Assembly (NCBI RefSeq): GCF_022376445.1 | Contig: NW_025955013.1 | Location: forward strand, 1 to 64,000 | DNA: 64,000 bases | Source of the DNA: Fomitopsis serialis | Lineage: Eukaryota; Basidiomycota; Agaricomycetes; Polyporales; Fomitopsidaceae | Direction of reading: 5' to 3' | In this document: in pieces, positions 1 to 10,956 of the stretch | How positions within the stretch are numbered: the first letter of the stretch is position 1 | Layout: the number at the start of each line of letters is the position of its first letter | Notes under the pieces: generated by a model | Told to the model about the DNA's origin: nothing | The model's input: only the letters and a program-made list of their open reading frames with translations | Database searches by the model: none | Made by a program: the position numbers and the translations under genes

Positions 1-929
1 GTTTGCTCACGCACGTCTCATTGCCCAAGCAAGCCCGCCTCACGCTGCAACCAGGTTTCTTCGTCGTCCTCCCAGGAGAGGACGAGAATGTACCCTGGCT
101 CAGTACCTTTTTGCCGCGTGACGCAGCGTATTGGCCGACTCTCAGGGACATCACCCACGTAATGGCGTGGTGGGACGAGTACAACGGTCTTACTGTCCTT
201 GGGGATGTGGTGCATACAGAATTCTGGAGTCGCAGCCGTGGAAGTCTCCTTACTACGTGACTTCGGACGCCGATGATTTTGCCGTGGCGCCGTCACTTTA
301 TATATGGGATATAGTCGCGCTTTGGCCCCAAGACCAAGGCGGCGTCGACGCGCCCTTCTATGGGTCATCAAAGAGCTGAGCGATTTCTTCCCGGCATCTG
401 TGAAGACGTTCGTCCTCCGCGGAGGAACACAAGAGATCGACACGGAGGTCTGGGCTAGGATGCTAGCGGCGTTCCCTGCTATCGAGCACCTCGAGATCAT
501 CGCGGAAGAAGACGCCATGCCCGACTTTCCTGCGGCGCTCGAGCCGACATTCAGCGGAGACGTCCCCTGCCCTGGTCTGCGAGAGCTCGTCCTGCGGTAT
601 CAGCCAGGTGAGGTATCCGACCACAGTCGGCTGCTAGCTGTTCTTCGTTCAGCGCTCCAGCAGCGCCTCGAAAAGGGCTCGCGCTTGGCATCCCTCAGCC
701 TTAAATGGGAGTGTAGAAGTGCTGATGACGTTGACGCCTTCACGGGGTCGGTGGTCAATCAGGTATTACCCGAGCTCCGGGAAAGAACGTTGGTCTTGTC
801 AAGGCTTGTCGGTTCACTGAAGATGTGGGCTACCAAATGCCAGAGGCTGGAGATCTGTGGGATTGGCATCTGTTGGACATGTCGGATAACGGTAGTAAGT
901 ACAGCAGCGGCGCAGTAACGACTACTTGA
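1..929 (+). CDS. F-box/LRR-like protein, C-terminal part (5' end outside window)
   Basis: The 5' end lies before the window. Exon 1 reads open to 256 (LPRDAAYWPTLRDITHV). An intron at 257-314 (58 nt, GTGACT...TATAG) joins it in frame to exon 2 (ELSDFFPASVKTFVLRGG, then PGLRELVLRY). The leucine-spaced segments and the 'DFFPASVKTF' style resemble C-termini of the large basidiomycete F-box families, which usually serve as substrate receptors of SCF ubiquitin ligases. No F-box is visible here because the N-terminus is missing. Near 783-790 the frame must move by one base to continue into TEDVGYQMPEAGDLWDWHLL and a stop at 927-929. Without that shift the ORF runs to a stop at 918 with less protein-like sequence. 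The shift fits loss of one A from the AAA run at 782-784. Family assignment is by sequence style only. Confidence 0.5.
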
Positions 930-1624
930 TTCGTCCATGAGCAGGTGTCATGCCCACCCAGAAGTACAATTCCCTGAAGCAATACAACACATTGTTTGCT
1001 CTGTCAACCGAGGCAAAGTATATGTAAGTACGATATCCGCACACGGTCATCAGGCAGTAGTCTGTTGTGCCGCCGACGAACTTTCAATCTACATCGGAGG
1101 CCACTGATGACAAACCGCGCCGGCGTCACTTCTGCGAACGGCATGCATCGCAGAAGCATTCACGATGCTGTGCTGATCCGGGAACAATTGTACGTCGTGC
1201 CTAGAACTCTGAACATGTCGGTCGCCTCTTACCATTGCTAGGCTCTTTGGCCACAGAACCATGACACCGGTGAGATCCCGGCGGCATACTGGTAATGGAG
1301 GCCACAACGAACAGAAACATATGCCTCTTTTTAGGTATGGCGATCAGGAAGGTGGCGGGAAGAAGCTGGGAAGTACCGCCACCGTGACCCGAACAGGGCG
1401 AGAGCCTGAGTGGTTCCTAGCCTCGCACTCAGATCCACACCCGTTGAAGTGTGGTACTTCGTTCGCTGAGATACGTAGGAAGGCATGCGGTCTCCACGCG
1501 GCGTGGGCAATTGTTGGACAGGTGCAGCGAAGCTCTAAGGGGCTATATGACTCGCGAAGTACGTCCAGTTTGTCCGTCTCCCAGTCGTGTATCTGGGTGT
1601 CGAGCACATCCGAAGCTCTTGACT
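930..1624. other. Intergenic region upstream of copy A; partly duplicated upstream of copy D
   Basis: No coding sequence is recognised. About 1306-1560 matches the sequence upstream of copy D (about 8889-9180) in order, with many substitutions and small gaps. The duplicated unit therefore included upstream flank as well as the gene. Confidence 0.6.
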
Positions 1625-3354
1625 ATGTCTAACCAGGTAGCGGCGGCCATCTCGCAAGAGTACGTGATTCCGTGTTCAGCCGATTCCGTTCTTACGTCTT
1701 GTCTGTGCATCAGGTTCCTCGAGAACTGCTTCACCGTCTCCGCTCAAGGTAGGCCAATGCATTACACATACTCCTCGTCCACATCCCACTGAACTCTGCG
1801 CACTATCGTTGGAACAGCACTTTGTTGCTACGACTTCTTCCTGACCTTCACACGTGAAGTGCAGTTCATGTGGAAGCTCAAGCCCTCGATGGCCTCTATT
1901 CTCTTCTTCACCCTGCGCTACCCCGCGCTGTGTAACACCGTCTTGGTTGTCCTCGGCTATTTGTCTTGGGGAGGCTGGCAAAGCCAGTTGGTATGTGCTG
2001 TTCATCTCCAAGATGCGAACACTGACTCAACGATTTTTTCTATCCATCTATAGAGGTGAGAGAGCATTTGGGTGGATCGAATGGAATCCTGAGTAACACA
2101 TAGTTGCACTATCATGACGCGCCTCGAGATGGCGGGTGACGTCTTGGTCTTGACGAGCTCAGCTAGTAAGCATCTGTCCTTCCTCGCGCCTCCGACGCAC
2201 GACTACAGTATCTGCGCCAGCTGATTAATAATCTTACCTAGTCTTCACTGCTGTGCGCATATATGCGCTCTCGGCGCGGAGTAGGTGGCGTCTCGGGTTC
2301 TCGCTCGTCTTGGGTCTTATCAACCCGGTCATGTCCACGGTAGGTATCACTATGATGCGTTCCATTGGACGTACGTGTACTGACTGACCTTCGTTTGGTT
2401 TGTAGTACACGTTTGTCCTCTCTGCGCCCTACCTCGCGCGCCTCACGCCGCATTACCAGACGTGCGACATCGACACGCAGTTCCTAGGAGACATGTGAGC
2501 GATATCCAACATCCCCCTTCGGCGACTCGGCACTGACATGCGCTCCCTGAACCTGCAGCTGTGAGGACAAGTTCGTTTCCTCGTCCCTCCGCATGCTGAC
2601 GACAGACCGCAATTCCCAGGGATGATGTGCGCGCGGGCGTCCGCAGTGATATTCGACGCCGTCGCTCTGCTCCTCACCTGGCTGAGCATCAAGCGTGTCA
2701 TGAGGGCAGGCCGAAATGCGGCTGACTCCGAGTCGGATGATCGCTCTGCGATGGGGCTTGGCACTATGACAGTCGTTCTCATGAAAGACAGTACGTGTTC
2801 AAGGCCAATCCGTGGTTAGTACGACTGCTGATTACTTTGGTCTTGTCCCTGTTTCGCTGGTAGCTGCGGTGTATTTTGGGTGAGTAGTGAGAGGGCTGAT
2901 AGTCGGAACAAGTTGTCATTGACGGAGACCGTAGCTTCCTCTTCGCGATCAACGCGCTGGGCATCGCGATTGGCTTGAGTCATCCCAAGGCAAGTCCCTT
3001 CTGCAGCCTGGTTTCTTACACACGCGGAAGGGATAATACCACCTCGCTCGTCAGTTTCTCGATGCCGTATCGACCTGGAGTGCAGTGTATGTCCACCCTT
3101 TCCACTGACTTGTACTTCAGTATCAACTGAGTTGCTGCCCCTGCAGAATGACCTCAATCCTGCTTAGCCGGCTCATGCTCGACCTCCGGCAGGCAAACTC
3201 GAAGGACAGTGACGGCGGGACGTACATCTCAAGGGCGCTGACGACGATGGTGTTCGATGGTACTCAATGTGAGCAGGAAGGACCCACAAGCCAGGAAGAC
3301 TCGTTCGGGTCGGAGGAGAGTGACGGTGTGAATGAGGTGTTCAGGACCCCTTGA
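1625..3354 (+). CDS. DUF6533 membrane protein, copy A (13 exons, two 2-nt microexons)
   Basis: Exons: 1625-1659, 1714-1748, 1818-1990, microexon 2054-2055 (AG), 2104-2165, 2242-2339, 2406-2494, microexon 2559-2560 (CT), 2620-2790, 2864-2879, 2935-2989, 3055-3086, 3147-3354. They sum to 978 nt, 325 residues plus stop. The DUF6533 signature lies near residues 24-60 (LCCYDFFLTFTREVQFMWKL, then FFTLRYPALCNT). About seven hydrophobic segments follow, so it is a polytopic membrane protein; the family's function is unknown. Both microexons are needed for frame: the first gives Ser before Cys-Thr-Ile, the second gives Ile-Trp before Met-Met. The intron after exon 9 starts GCAAGT (2990), a GC-AG intron. 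First of four head-to-tail copies. Start chosen at the ATG giving MSNQVAAAISQE, as in copies B-D. The C-terminal tail is polar and acidic. Confidence 0.88.
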
Positions 3355-4325
3355 ACGGACTCAGGCTATCGCTGGGATGGTAGAAGGTCTGAGGCTCCGC
3401 GTTTTCTCGGCTGAAAAGGACTGAGTTTGTTCATAGTACGGACCGCAAATAGGAGCACTGAGGAAAGTCAACGTGCAGCATGTCTTTTCTTGTCGTTCCC
3501 GCTTACCGAAACTAGATCTGTGACCGCGCGGCTTTCCAGCGCTTCAATCAGAGCTTCGTACGGCGCTTCGTTGGTATCCTCAAGGCACGCAAGGCTATGT
3601 CCGGCTATGTACCCATGCGGCTACCATTGCTGCTTGTGGACAGTTGAGCCCCAACCAGCGCCCGGATACGACTTTCAAGTTTCAAGGACAGAAGCTGTTC
3701 GTCTTCAGTGTCCGTGGCAAGACATCGGTTTCCGACAGTGACAGAACTGCTCCTTTGCAAATACGATATCTGTCTCGAATATCGACCTGCCATTGGTCGG
3801 GCAGCCTCCCGTTCAACACCGGAGCTTCCGGGTGCAATCCTCAGTGTCGAAGATTCAAGGAATGGCTCGGATGCTGTACAGCGCTCTATGTGCTCCGAGC
3901 GCCATCATATCGACGGCTCGAGGTCAGTATGCTTTTACGGCGTCTACGCATCGCCTGCATGACCTTGTCAAGAGTCAATAACCTCAGTGCGGCGCCAAGG
4001 CATCGAAAGTCCACGGTTCAGTCACTTGGAAGGTGGCTCGAAAAAAAACTGAGTATGTACTGACGGGACTGAGCGAGCGGGGAGTATGTTGTCTCATCAA
4101 GCGCCGTGCTTCACGCCCTGAGAGGGCGTGGCGTAGCATGCATTACACTGACCATGCCTAATCGTAAAGCGCTGTTGTTGTTTTTGATCGCCAATGCCGA
4201 CGAAGACATAAAGACGTGTATGCTGCATATAGTCTCTACCTCACCCCAGGCTTCCGAACACTTGAGCTCTTTCTGCGTGGTAGTACCTCTGGTGTGAACA
4301 TTGATCCCTACCTGGATTCATCATC
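3355..4325. other. Intergenic region between copies A and B
   Basis: Only short overlapping ORFs in mixed frames are present and none resembles a known protein. I see no RNA gene or repeat array. Confidence 0.5.
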
Positions 4326-6092
4326 ATGTCGTCGAACCAAGTCGCGGCGGCTGTCTCACAAGAGTACGTGTTCTCCCTGGCTGCCAATTGTGTTGATGCT
4401 TACCTCTGCCACAAACCCTATCTCTGCCTTAGATTTCTGGAGAACTGCTTCACAGTTTCCGCTCAGGGTCAGTACAGCGACTTGGGCCACGTCCTTCATC
4501 CTCCACATCAACGCTTCATCGGGTTTCTAACCTAAATTTACCGCTCGCCGCACAGCGCTCTGCATCTACGACTTCTGCCTGACCTTCACGCATGAGGTGC
4601 AATTCATGTGGAAACTCAAGCCTTCCGTTGGCTCCGTCCTGTTCTTCACTTTGCGCTACACCGCACAGTGCAACACTATCGCGGTCGTCTTCGGCTATCT
4701 CTTCTCCGGCGTCTGGCAAGATGAGTTGGTGAGTACGCCCTTCATGATTATCAGTGTAGCTGCCCAAGAACCAGTACTGACCAGCCGGTCATAACAGTGG
4801 TGAGTCAGTATGTCGTGTACACGAAGTTGAGCTGAGCGATATGTCGGCGCTGCGGTAGTTGTACACTTTTGGGACGCCTCCAGATGACAGGCGACGTACT
4901 GATTTTAACGAGCGGCGTGAGTAAGTGCTTTTTGTCTCTCCAAACGCGCAGGGCCTTGACCTCGCCTCCTTTAGTTTTCTCAGCCTTGCGCATCTATGCT
5001 CTTTCAAGGAAGAATAAGTGGCACCTTGGTGTCACACTCATACTAGGTCTAATAAATCCAGTATTGTCTGCAGTGCGTCGCATCCAAGTACCATGGATCC
5101 ACCAGAAGGAGCTTACCTGACTTCGTGAACCGATGTACTGGCAGTACACATTCGTTCTATCCACGCCTTTTCTCGCGCACCTTGCGCCAGGGCATCAAAC
5201 GTGCTCCTCCGATGCGCAGCTCAGGGAAGACATGTGCGTGTCTCAAAATCTCCGACACGTTCAGAATTATGCACGCAACTGATGTCGTTGCAACCTTGAT
5301 CACCTGCAGCTGTGGGTAATAACAATGTCTGTCGACTCAGGCTAACGGTGACCCATTCTACACAGGGATGATGGTGGGGCGAGGGTCTGCGGTTATCTTC
5401 GACGCCGTTGCACTGGTCCTCACCTGGCTGAGTATTAAGCATGGGGTGAGCATAAGAAATCGGACTGACGGATCAAACGCGCCTCCCCGTGTCGTGTCGG
5501 GGATAGGGAACATGTCAATCGTTCTCATGGCGGATAGTACGTGTCGTACGCTTGCTTTTTGACCGAGAGCTGACACTACACTCGTGTACGGTAATATAGC
5601 GGCAGTCTATTTCGGGTAACTCACGTTCTGTGAAGTGTGCGGGCATGTCCGCTAAGCCACGAGACAACAGGTTTCTAACTGTCATCAACCTCGTCGGCAT
5701 CGCTTTTCGGAAAGTAAGTCTTCGAATTCCCGTTATACTGTGTTCCAATACTAACCATCTCTCGACTCGACTCATTAGGACCTCAACGCCGTGTCCACCT
5801 GGACCGTTGTGTACGTAGGCCTTTTCAGAAACCGCTGCATTGTCGATGACTCCCCTCACCGATTATATTTCTCCTCAGCATGACATCACTCCTGCTCAAC
5901 CGCCTCATGCTTGACCTCCATCAAGCAAACTCGGAGGGCCGCGACGGTGGGACATATGTCTCGCGCGCGTTTGCGTCAATGGTTTTCAGACTACCTTCTG
6001 CTGGAATGGAAGGGCCCGCGGGCCATGGAGACTCACTTGGTTCAGAGCCTGAGGAGAGCGAGCATGTGGATGAGGTGTTGAGAATCGCTTGA
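4326..6092 (+). CDS. DUF6533 membrane protein, copy B
   Basis: Exons: 4326-4363, 4433-4467, 4556-4728, microexon 4798-4799 (TG), 4859-4920, 4975-5072, 5145-5233, microexon 5310-5311 (CT), 5366-5536, 5600-5615, 5671-5713, 5779-5810, 5879-6092. Coding length is 975 nt (324 residues). It starts MSSNQVAAAVSQE and carries the domain motif FCLTFTHEVQFMWKLKPS. This is the only copy whose first microexon is TG, giving Cys-Cys-Thr instead of Ser-Cys-Thr. The second microexon completes Ile-Trp before MMVGRGSAV. Exon 9 is 43 nt, shared with C and D but 12 nt shorter than in A, F, G, H and I. Polytopic membrane protein of unknown role. Sequence and exon lengths place it with A, C and D as recent tandem duplicates. 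Confidence 0.88.
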
Positions 6093-6525
6093 CAGACCCA
6101 CTAGAGTAGCTTTGCCCATTGCTCACGGCTTTGTTAGGTATGCTCGCCGTGTTCAATATCATGACCCGTAGTCGAATCGCGGGACATGGCTCGAGAATTG
6201 AAATCGTTGATCTAATCAACAGCAACATCCCTAATAGGTGCTCACCGGTATCTACATGGCACAGTGCAAACACTGGTAGACGTGTCTTAGACTAGTAAGC
6301 AAGTTAATATATACAGCCCAGTCATCATGAACTGATGAGCCCTGTCTCAAACAGATGTTCTCAGAATGATATCATGACTGTCGCCAGTCAATGCATCGAC
6401 GTATCTTGGCAGCCGCTGTGCATCTGCCCCCTGGCAGTGTCAAACTGCCAACAAGTACTTGAAGCTCGTGCCTGCATGCCGCTGTCCGCAAATTTGCTCC
6501 TCGCCGGCGTCGAGCCTACTCGACG
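6093..6525. other. Intergenic region between copies B and C
   Basis: Nothing is recognised in this 433-base gap. Confidence 0.5.
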
Positions 6526-8305
6526 ATGCCAAACGACATAGCAGTAACCGCTGCCGTCTCACAAGAGTGAGGGTTCCCTTCATCTTACCAATTGACAATC
6601 ACATATGTATAACTAAACCTGCCTTCAGTTTCCTCGGGAATTGCTTGATTGTCTCCGCTCAAGGTATATACCAGCAGTTCCGTCTCTTTGCTCAGTATAA
6701 CTGACACGCGCACTGCCACTACTCTTGTCGACTCACATAGCGCTCTGCTGCTATGACTTCTTCCTGAATCTCACGCGCGAGGCGCGGTTCATGTGGAAGG
6801 TCCAGCTCTCTGTGGGCTCGATTATTTTCTTCACACTGCGGTACCCCATGCTATTGAACACGGTCGCCATCGTTCTCAGTTACCTCTCCTGGGGCAACTG
6901 GCAGAATGATCTGGTGAGTCCGCAACTGATGCTATGTTCTTGTCCACGAATGTACCACCTTTGCTTGCGATGGCATGCTGACTAGCTTGGCAATGTACTC
7001 GTGTCTCCATCATTGTACAGAGGTGAGGGACCGTGCTTCCGTGTGCGAGTTGAAGAGCTCAACGTCAGATGATCAAAGCTGTACGGTCATGATACGCCTT
7101 GAGGTAGTTGGCGACATCTTGATCTTGATAAGTTCCGCAGGTAAGTACTTGCCCTCCCCCAAGTTGTCGATGTCAACTTGAATTTTTAATCTTGCTTAGT
7201 CTTCACCGCAACACGTATCTTTGCTGTCTCTTGGCGAAGTAAATGGCGCATGGTACTCACGCTCATCCTTGGCTTGATTAATCCGGCGATATCCACGGTG
7301 CGTCACATACACACGGTTTGCAATCATCCGCGTTGTCAAGTTGACATATGTGCATTCATTTCATGACATCGGCAGTACACGTTCATCTTGTACAAGCCCT
7401 ACCTTGCGCACCTCGCGCTGCACTACCAGACGTGCGACATCGATATGTCGTCCCCGGGTAACATGTACGTGTAGTACAGACTTCGCAAACAGTTCAGAGC
7501 AACTGCTGACGACATGCCTTTACCTACAGATGTGTATACTCTTTCGACTTCACCAATGTGTCACTCACGTATTGTTGGTGACCGCTTGAACAGGGATGAT
7601 GTGTGCACGGGCGTCCGCAGTGATCTTCGACGCCGTCGCGCTAGTCTTCACCTGGTTGAGTATCAGGCACGTGGTAAGCGCGAATACTCAAACAGATGGC
7701 TCAGGGGCGACGCACCGTTTAGTGGGCTCAAAGAGTATGCCACTTGTGCTCATGAAAGACAGTGAGTATGTACCTTTGATCCAAGTTGCACGGAGAACTC
7801 ATTTCTGCATAATCAAGCTGTCGTGTATTTCGGGTAACCACATCCCGAGATCAGGTCATTTACTCTCGCTAAACGATGGACTGATAGGTTTCTATCTGTG
7901 ATCAACGCATCGGGCATTGCTTTTCCAAAGGCAAGCCCTCACATTTATTCTATGTTCCCGTACGAGGTCCACTCACTGAACGCTCGTCCCCGCTCACTAG
8001 TTCATCAATGCCGCGTCCACTTGGAACGCAGTGTACGCCTTCTCACGCGCCACAGAAGTCATCCCTCACGCACTTGTGTGCCTCTTCACAGAATGACATC
8101 AATCTTGCTCGGCCGCCTAATGCTCGACCTACACCAGACGAATGACTCCCACAGCGACGGCACATTCATCTCGCGCGTGTTGTCGACAATTACTTTCGAC
8201 GGGCATTCTAGCTCGGAGTCAGATGTTGAATCTGCGGGACAGGTTCTTTTGCCCGAGTCTGAAGGCAGTGACACCGAACATCTTCGGCGTGACTTAGAAG
8301 ATTAG
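6526..8305 (+). CDS. DUF6533 membrane protein, copy C
   Basis: Exons: 6526-6566, 6629-6663, 6741-6913, microexon 7021-7022 (AG), 7079-7140, 7200-7297, 7376-7464, microexon 7530-7531 (AT), 7594-7761, 7818-7833, 7888-7930, 8001-8032, 8092-8305. Coding length is 975 nt (324 residues). It starts MPNDIAVTAAVSQ; the domain motif is LCCYDFFLNLTREARFMWKV. The first microexon gives Ser before Cys-Thr-Val, and the second gives Ile-Trp before MMCARASAV. The intron after exon 9 begins GCAAGC (7931), a GC-AG intron at the same position as in copy A, while B and D have GT there. Its intron before the first microexon is the longest of the set (107 nt). Unknown function; polytopic membrane protein. Confidence 0.87.
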
Positions 8306-9230
8306 GTGGTGGATCCGCCTTAGAGGGTACTGCCAGTCGTGCGTCCATTCAGCACTCTATACCATGTGACCGATAGGTCCTAAGATCGTTGACGCTCTTC
8401 AGTTGTGTATGATCTGCGACGTTGGACAGTTGGATGCTGCCAGTAGTGACTGTCATGGAAATTGTCACTATTTTTCGGGAAACCATCCGGATCCATGATC
8501 CTTGACTCGTGGATCTGCGTCCTGTCTCGACGTCAATATGCTCATGTCCCGCGGATGGCGGCACCATCTCATGCTACTGTCTGATTGCGACGCGAAGGTA
8601 ACGTCTGTCATCGCCTCAACCTGTCAATCTGCTTGCTATTTCACTCCAATACCTTCGGGGAGACTCCGCACCGGTGTCATTCCCGGACAGCTTTGAACAT
8701 CGCGGAAGCACTTCGACAGAGGCTGTGCACTCAGGCGAATCTGCGGCGTTCCTTGGTCGTTCCGTACAGCTTGAATACTCGCTGGGCGACGATGCTGGAT
8801 GCCTGGCTAGTCTCATAGATGGTAATCGCACTCAGGAATTGCGTTCGAGTCGTTTCAAATGCGACATACGGAGCTCGTGACCAGGAACGAACACCTCTTC
8901 TTGAGACGGTGGTCAGGAAGGTGGCGGGCAGAAGCCGAGTCACGCCATTGAGACTGGACGAAAGCATGGGTGGTCCCTAACCTCGTGGTGAGCCCCACAT
9001 CCATTTGAGATGTGTGGTACCGTGTGTGGCAGTGGCAGTGGCGACTACTGATAGTCAGATTTTCTGATCAAGGTGTCCTCGGCCACCAGCAGTACGGTCC
9101 CTCTGCGGCGCTGATGGCCACTGGGACAGCTGCAGCGAATTTGAAGACACACGGGCTTATATTACGCGGGAACAGATTGACTTCGCCGCCCCCTGTGCTG
9201 CTCGGTTGTGTTAGACCGCGATTCTTGACC
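8306..9230. other. Intergenic region between copies C and D; 3' part duplicated upstream of copy A
   Basis: No gene is recognised. About 8889-9180 aligns with about 1306-1560 upstream of copy A; the best-matching core is a run around CAGGAAGGTGGCGGG at 8913 and 1346. Confidence 0.55.
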
Positions 9231-10956
9231 ATGTCGAACGAGGTTGTGGAAGCCATGTCACAACAGTGCGTGGAGCGCCATATGCATCCACCGACGGGCC
9301 CTATACTGACTAGTGCTGCCTCAGCTTTCTCGAGAACTGCTTGACCGTATCTGCTCAAGGTCAAAATCCCGTCGCTCACCTTCCTTTCCCTACGCGTCGT
9401 GCTGACACGGGCCTATTGAAGTGTTGTGCTGCTATGACTTCCTCCTGACCTTCACGCGCGACGTGCGCTTTATGTGGAAGCTCAAGCCCTCCGTCGGCTC
9501 TGTCCTCTTCTTCGCGCTGCGCTACTCCGCGCCCTTCAATACCATCGCGGTCGTCTTTGGCTATTTGTTTCAAGGAAGCTGGCAGAGTCAGCTGGTGAGT
9601 GCATCTTCCGCGGTTGCAGATACCTGTTCTGCCCGATCTTTGCCTCGAATCTCAATCTCATCCGATTCCTTAGAGGTGAGATGTCATTTCCAGATCTAGG
9701 GCTGCTGAGTTGAAAGCTGAGCGATTACACAATAGTTGCACAATCATGGCGCGCCTTCAGATGGTAGGGGACGTCCTGATTTTGACGTGCGCCGCGAGCA
9801 AGTATTCCCGTCTTGACAAGCGCGCCTGGTCTGACCAAAACCATCAGTCTTCACGGCCCTGCGCATATATGCGCTTTCGGGAAATAGTAAATGGCGCCTG
9901 GGATTCATGCTCGTCCTGGGTCTGCTCAATCCGGTGATCTCTACGGTACGTCACCTCGAGTGACATCATGAATGAATGTCGACCGCGACAACTCACCTAC
10001 ACCTGTGACTTGGTAGTACACGTTCGTCCTCTCCACACCCTACCTCGCGCACATCACGCCGCAATTTCAAACGTGCAACATCAACACCCAAGTCTTCGGA
10101 TATAGGTGCGCGAGTCGACACCTCACCTTCAGCGTTTGACTCAAACCTGATGTTGCTGCCACCTCCGTCATCTGCAGCTGTGAGTACCGATGTAATTAAG
10201 CGGGCCAGGTCAAGATGAGTTGACCGTGAATTGGGATGCCGTATAGGGATGATGGCTGGACGGGCATCCGCTGTCGTCTTCGATGCTATCGCGTTACTCC
10301 TTACCTGGCTCAGAATCAAGCATATGGTAGGTGCGAGCCGTCGGACGGATGGCTCCGGGATGAATCGCCGCAGTATGTCAGGCATGGGGAACATGTCAGT
10401 TGTCCTCATGAGTGATAGTGCGTGCCCCCTTCTCCAATCCGGGCTCGCGCTGAATTTACTCGTGGACACCCTACCGCGCAGCTGCGACCTATTTCGGGTG
10501 AGTCATACCATGCGAGACTTGGCCATTTCCGTGCCATTAAGCGGAGCACGGTAGGTTCCTAACTGTGATCAACGCGGCGGGAATCGCTTTTCGGAGAGTG
10601 AGTTCGGTCCGGCGAGTCAGCGTGTTGGGATCCGCTGATGAACTCCTTGACCACTCTCATCAGTTTCTCGAGGCCGCGTCAACATGGAGCGCAGTGTACG
10701 TGCTTATATTGCATTGGTATTGACCAGAAGCCTCGCTAAGCTCGGGCACCTCAGGATGACATCAATCCTGCTCAGCCGTCTCATCCTCGACCTTCACCAG
10801 GCAAGCTCGGAGGACTACGAGGGCGGGACGTACTTCTCGCGCGCGTTAACAACGATGCTGTTCAAGCAACCTCCCGGTACAAGTGAAGAGTTCATGGGTC
10901 ATGAACTCGAGCTGCCGGTGGAGGATGAAGACGACAGCGCGGCGATGCATGTATAA
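9231..10956 (+). CDS. DUF6533 membrane protein, copy D
   Basis: Exons: 9231-9265, 9325-9359, 9422-9594, microexon 9674-9675 (AG), 9736-9797, 9848-9945, 10017-10105, microexon 10178-10179 (CT), 10247-10417, 10482-10497, 10555-10597, 10664-10695, 10755-10956. Coding length is 960 nt (319 residues). It starts MSNEVVEAMSQ; the domain motif is LCCYDFLLTFTRDVRFMWKL. The microexons give Ser before Cys-Thr-Ile and Ser-Trp before MMAGRASAV. The intron after exon 4 begins GCAAGT (9798), so it is GC-AG. Last of the four-gene tandem run; no other gene follows until the P450 at 12.3 kb. Polytopic membrane protein, function unknown. Confidence 0.87.

Noticed and set aside
2098..2110. Explaining the DUF6533 frame by starting exon 4 two bases earlier (including the AG before TTGC), without a microexon
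   Set aside because: That would make introns end in AT, GA, AA and other dinucleotides in different copies, while the microexon solution gives GT-AG ends in all intact copies.
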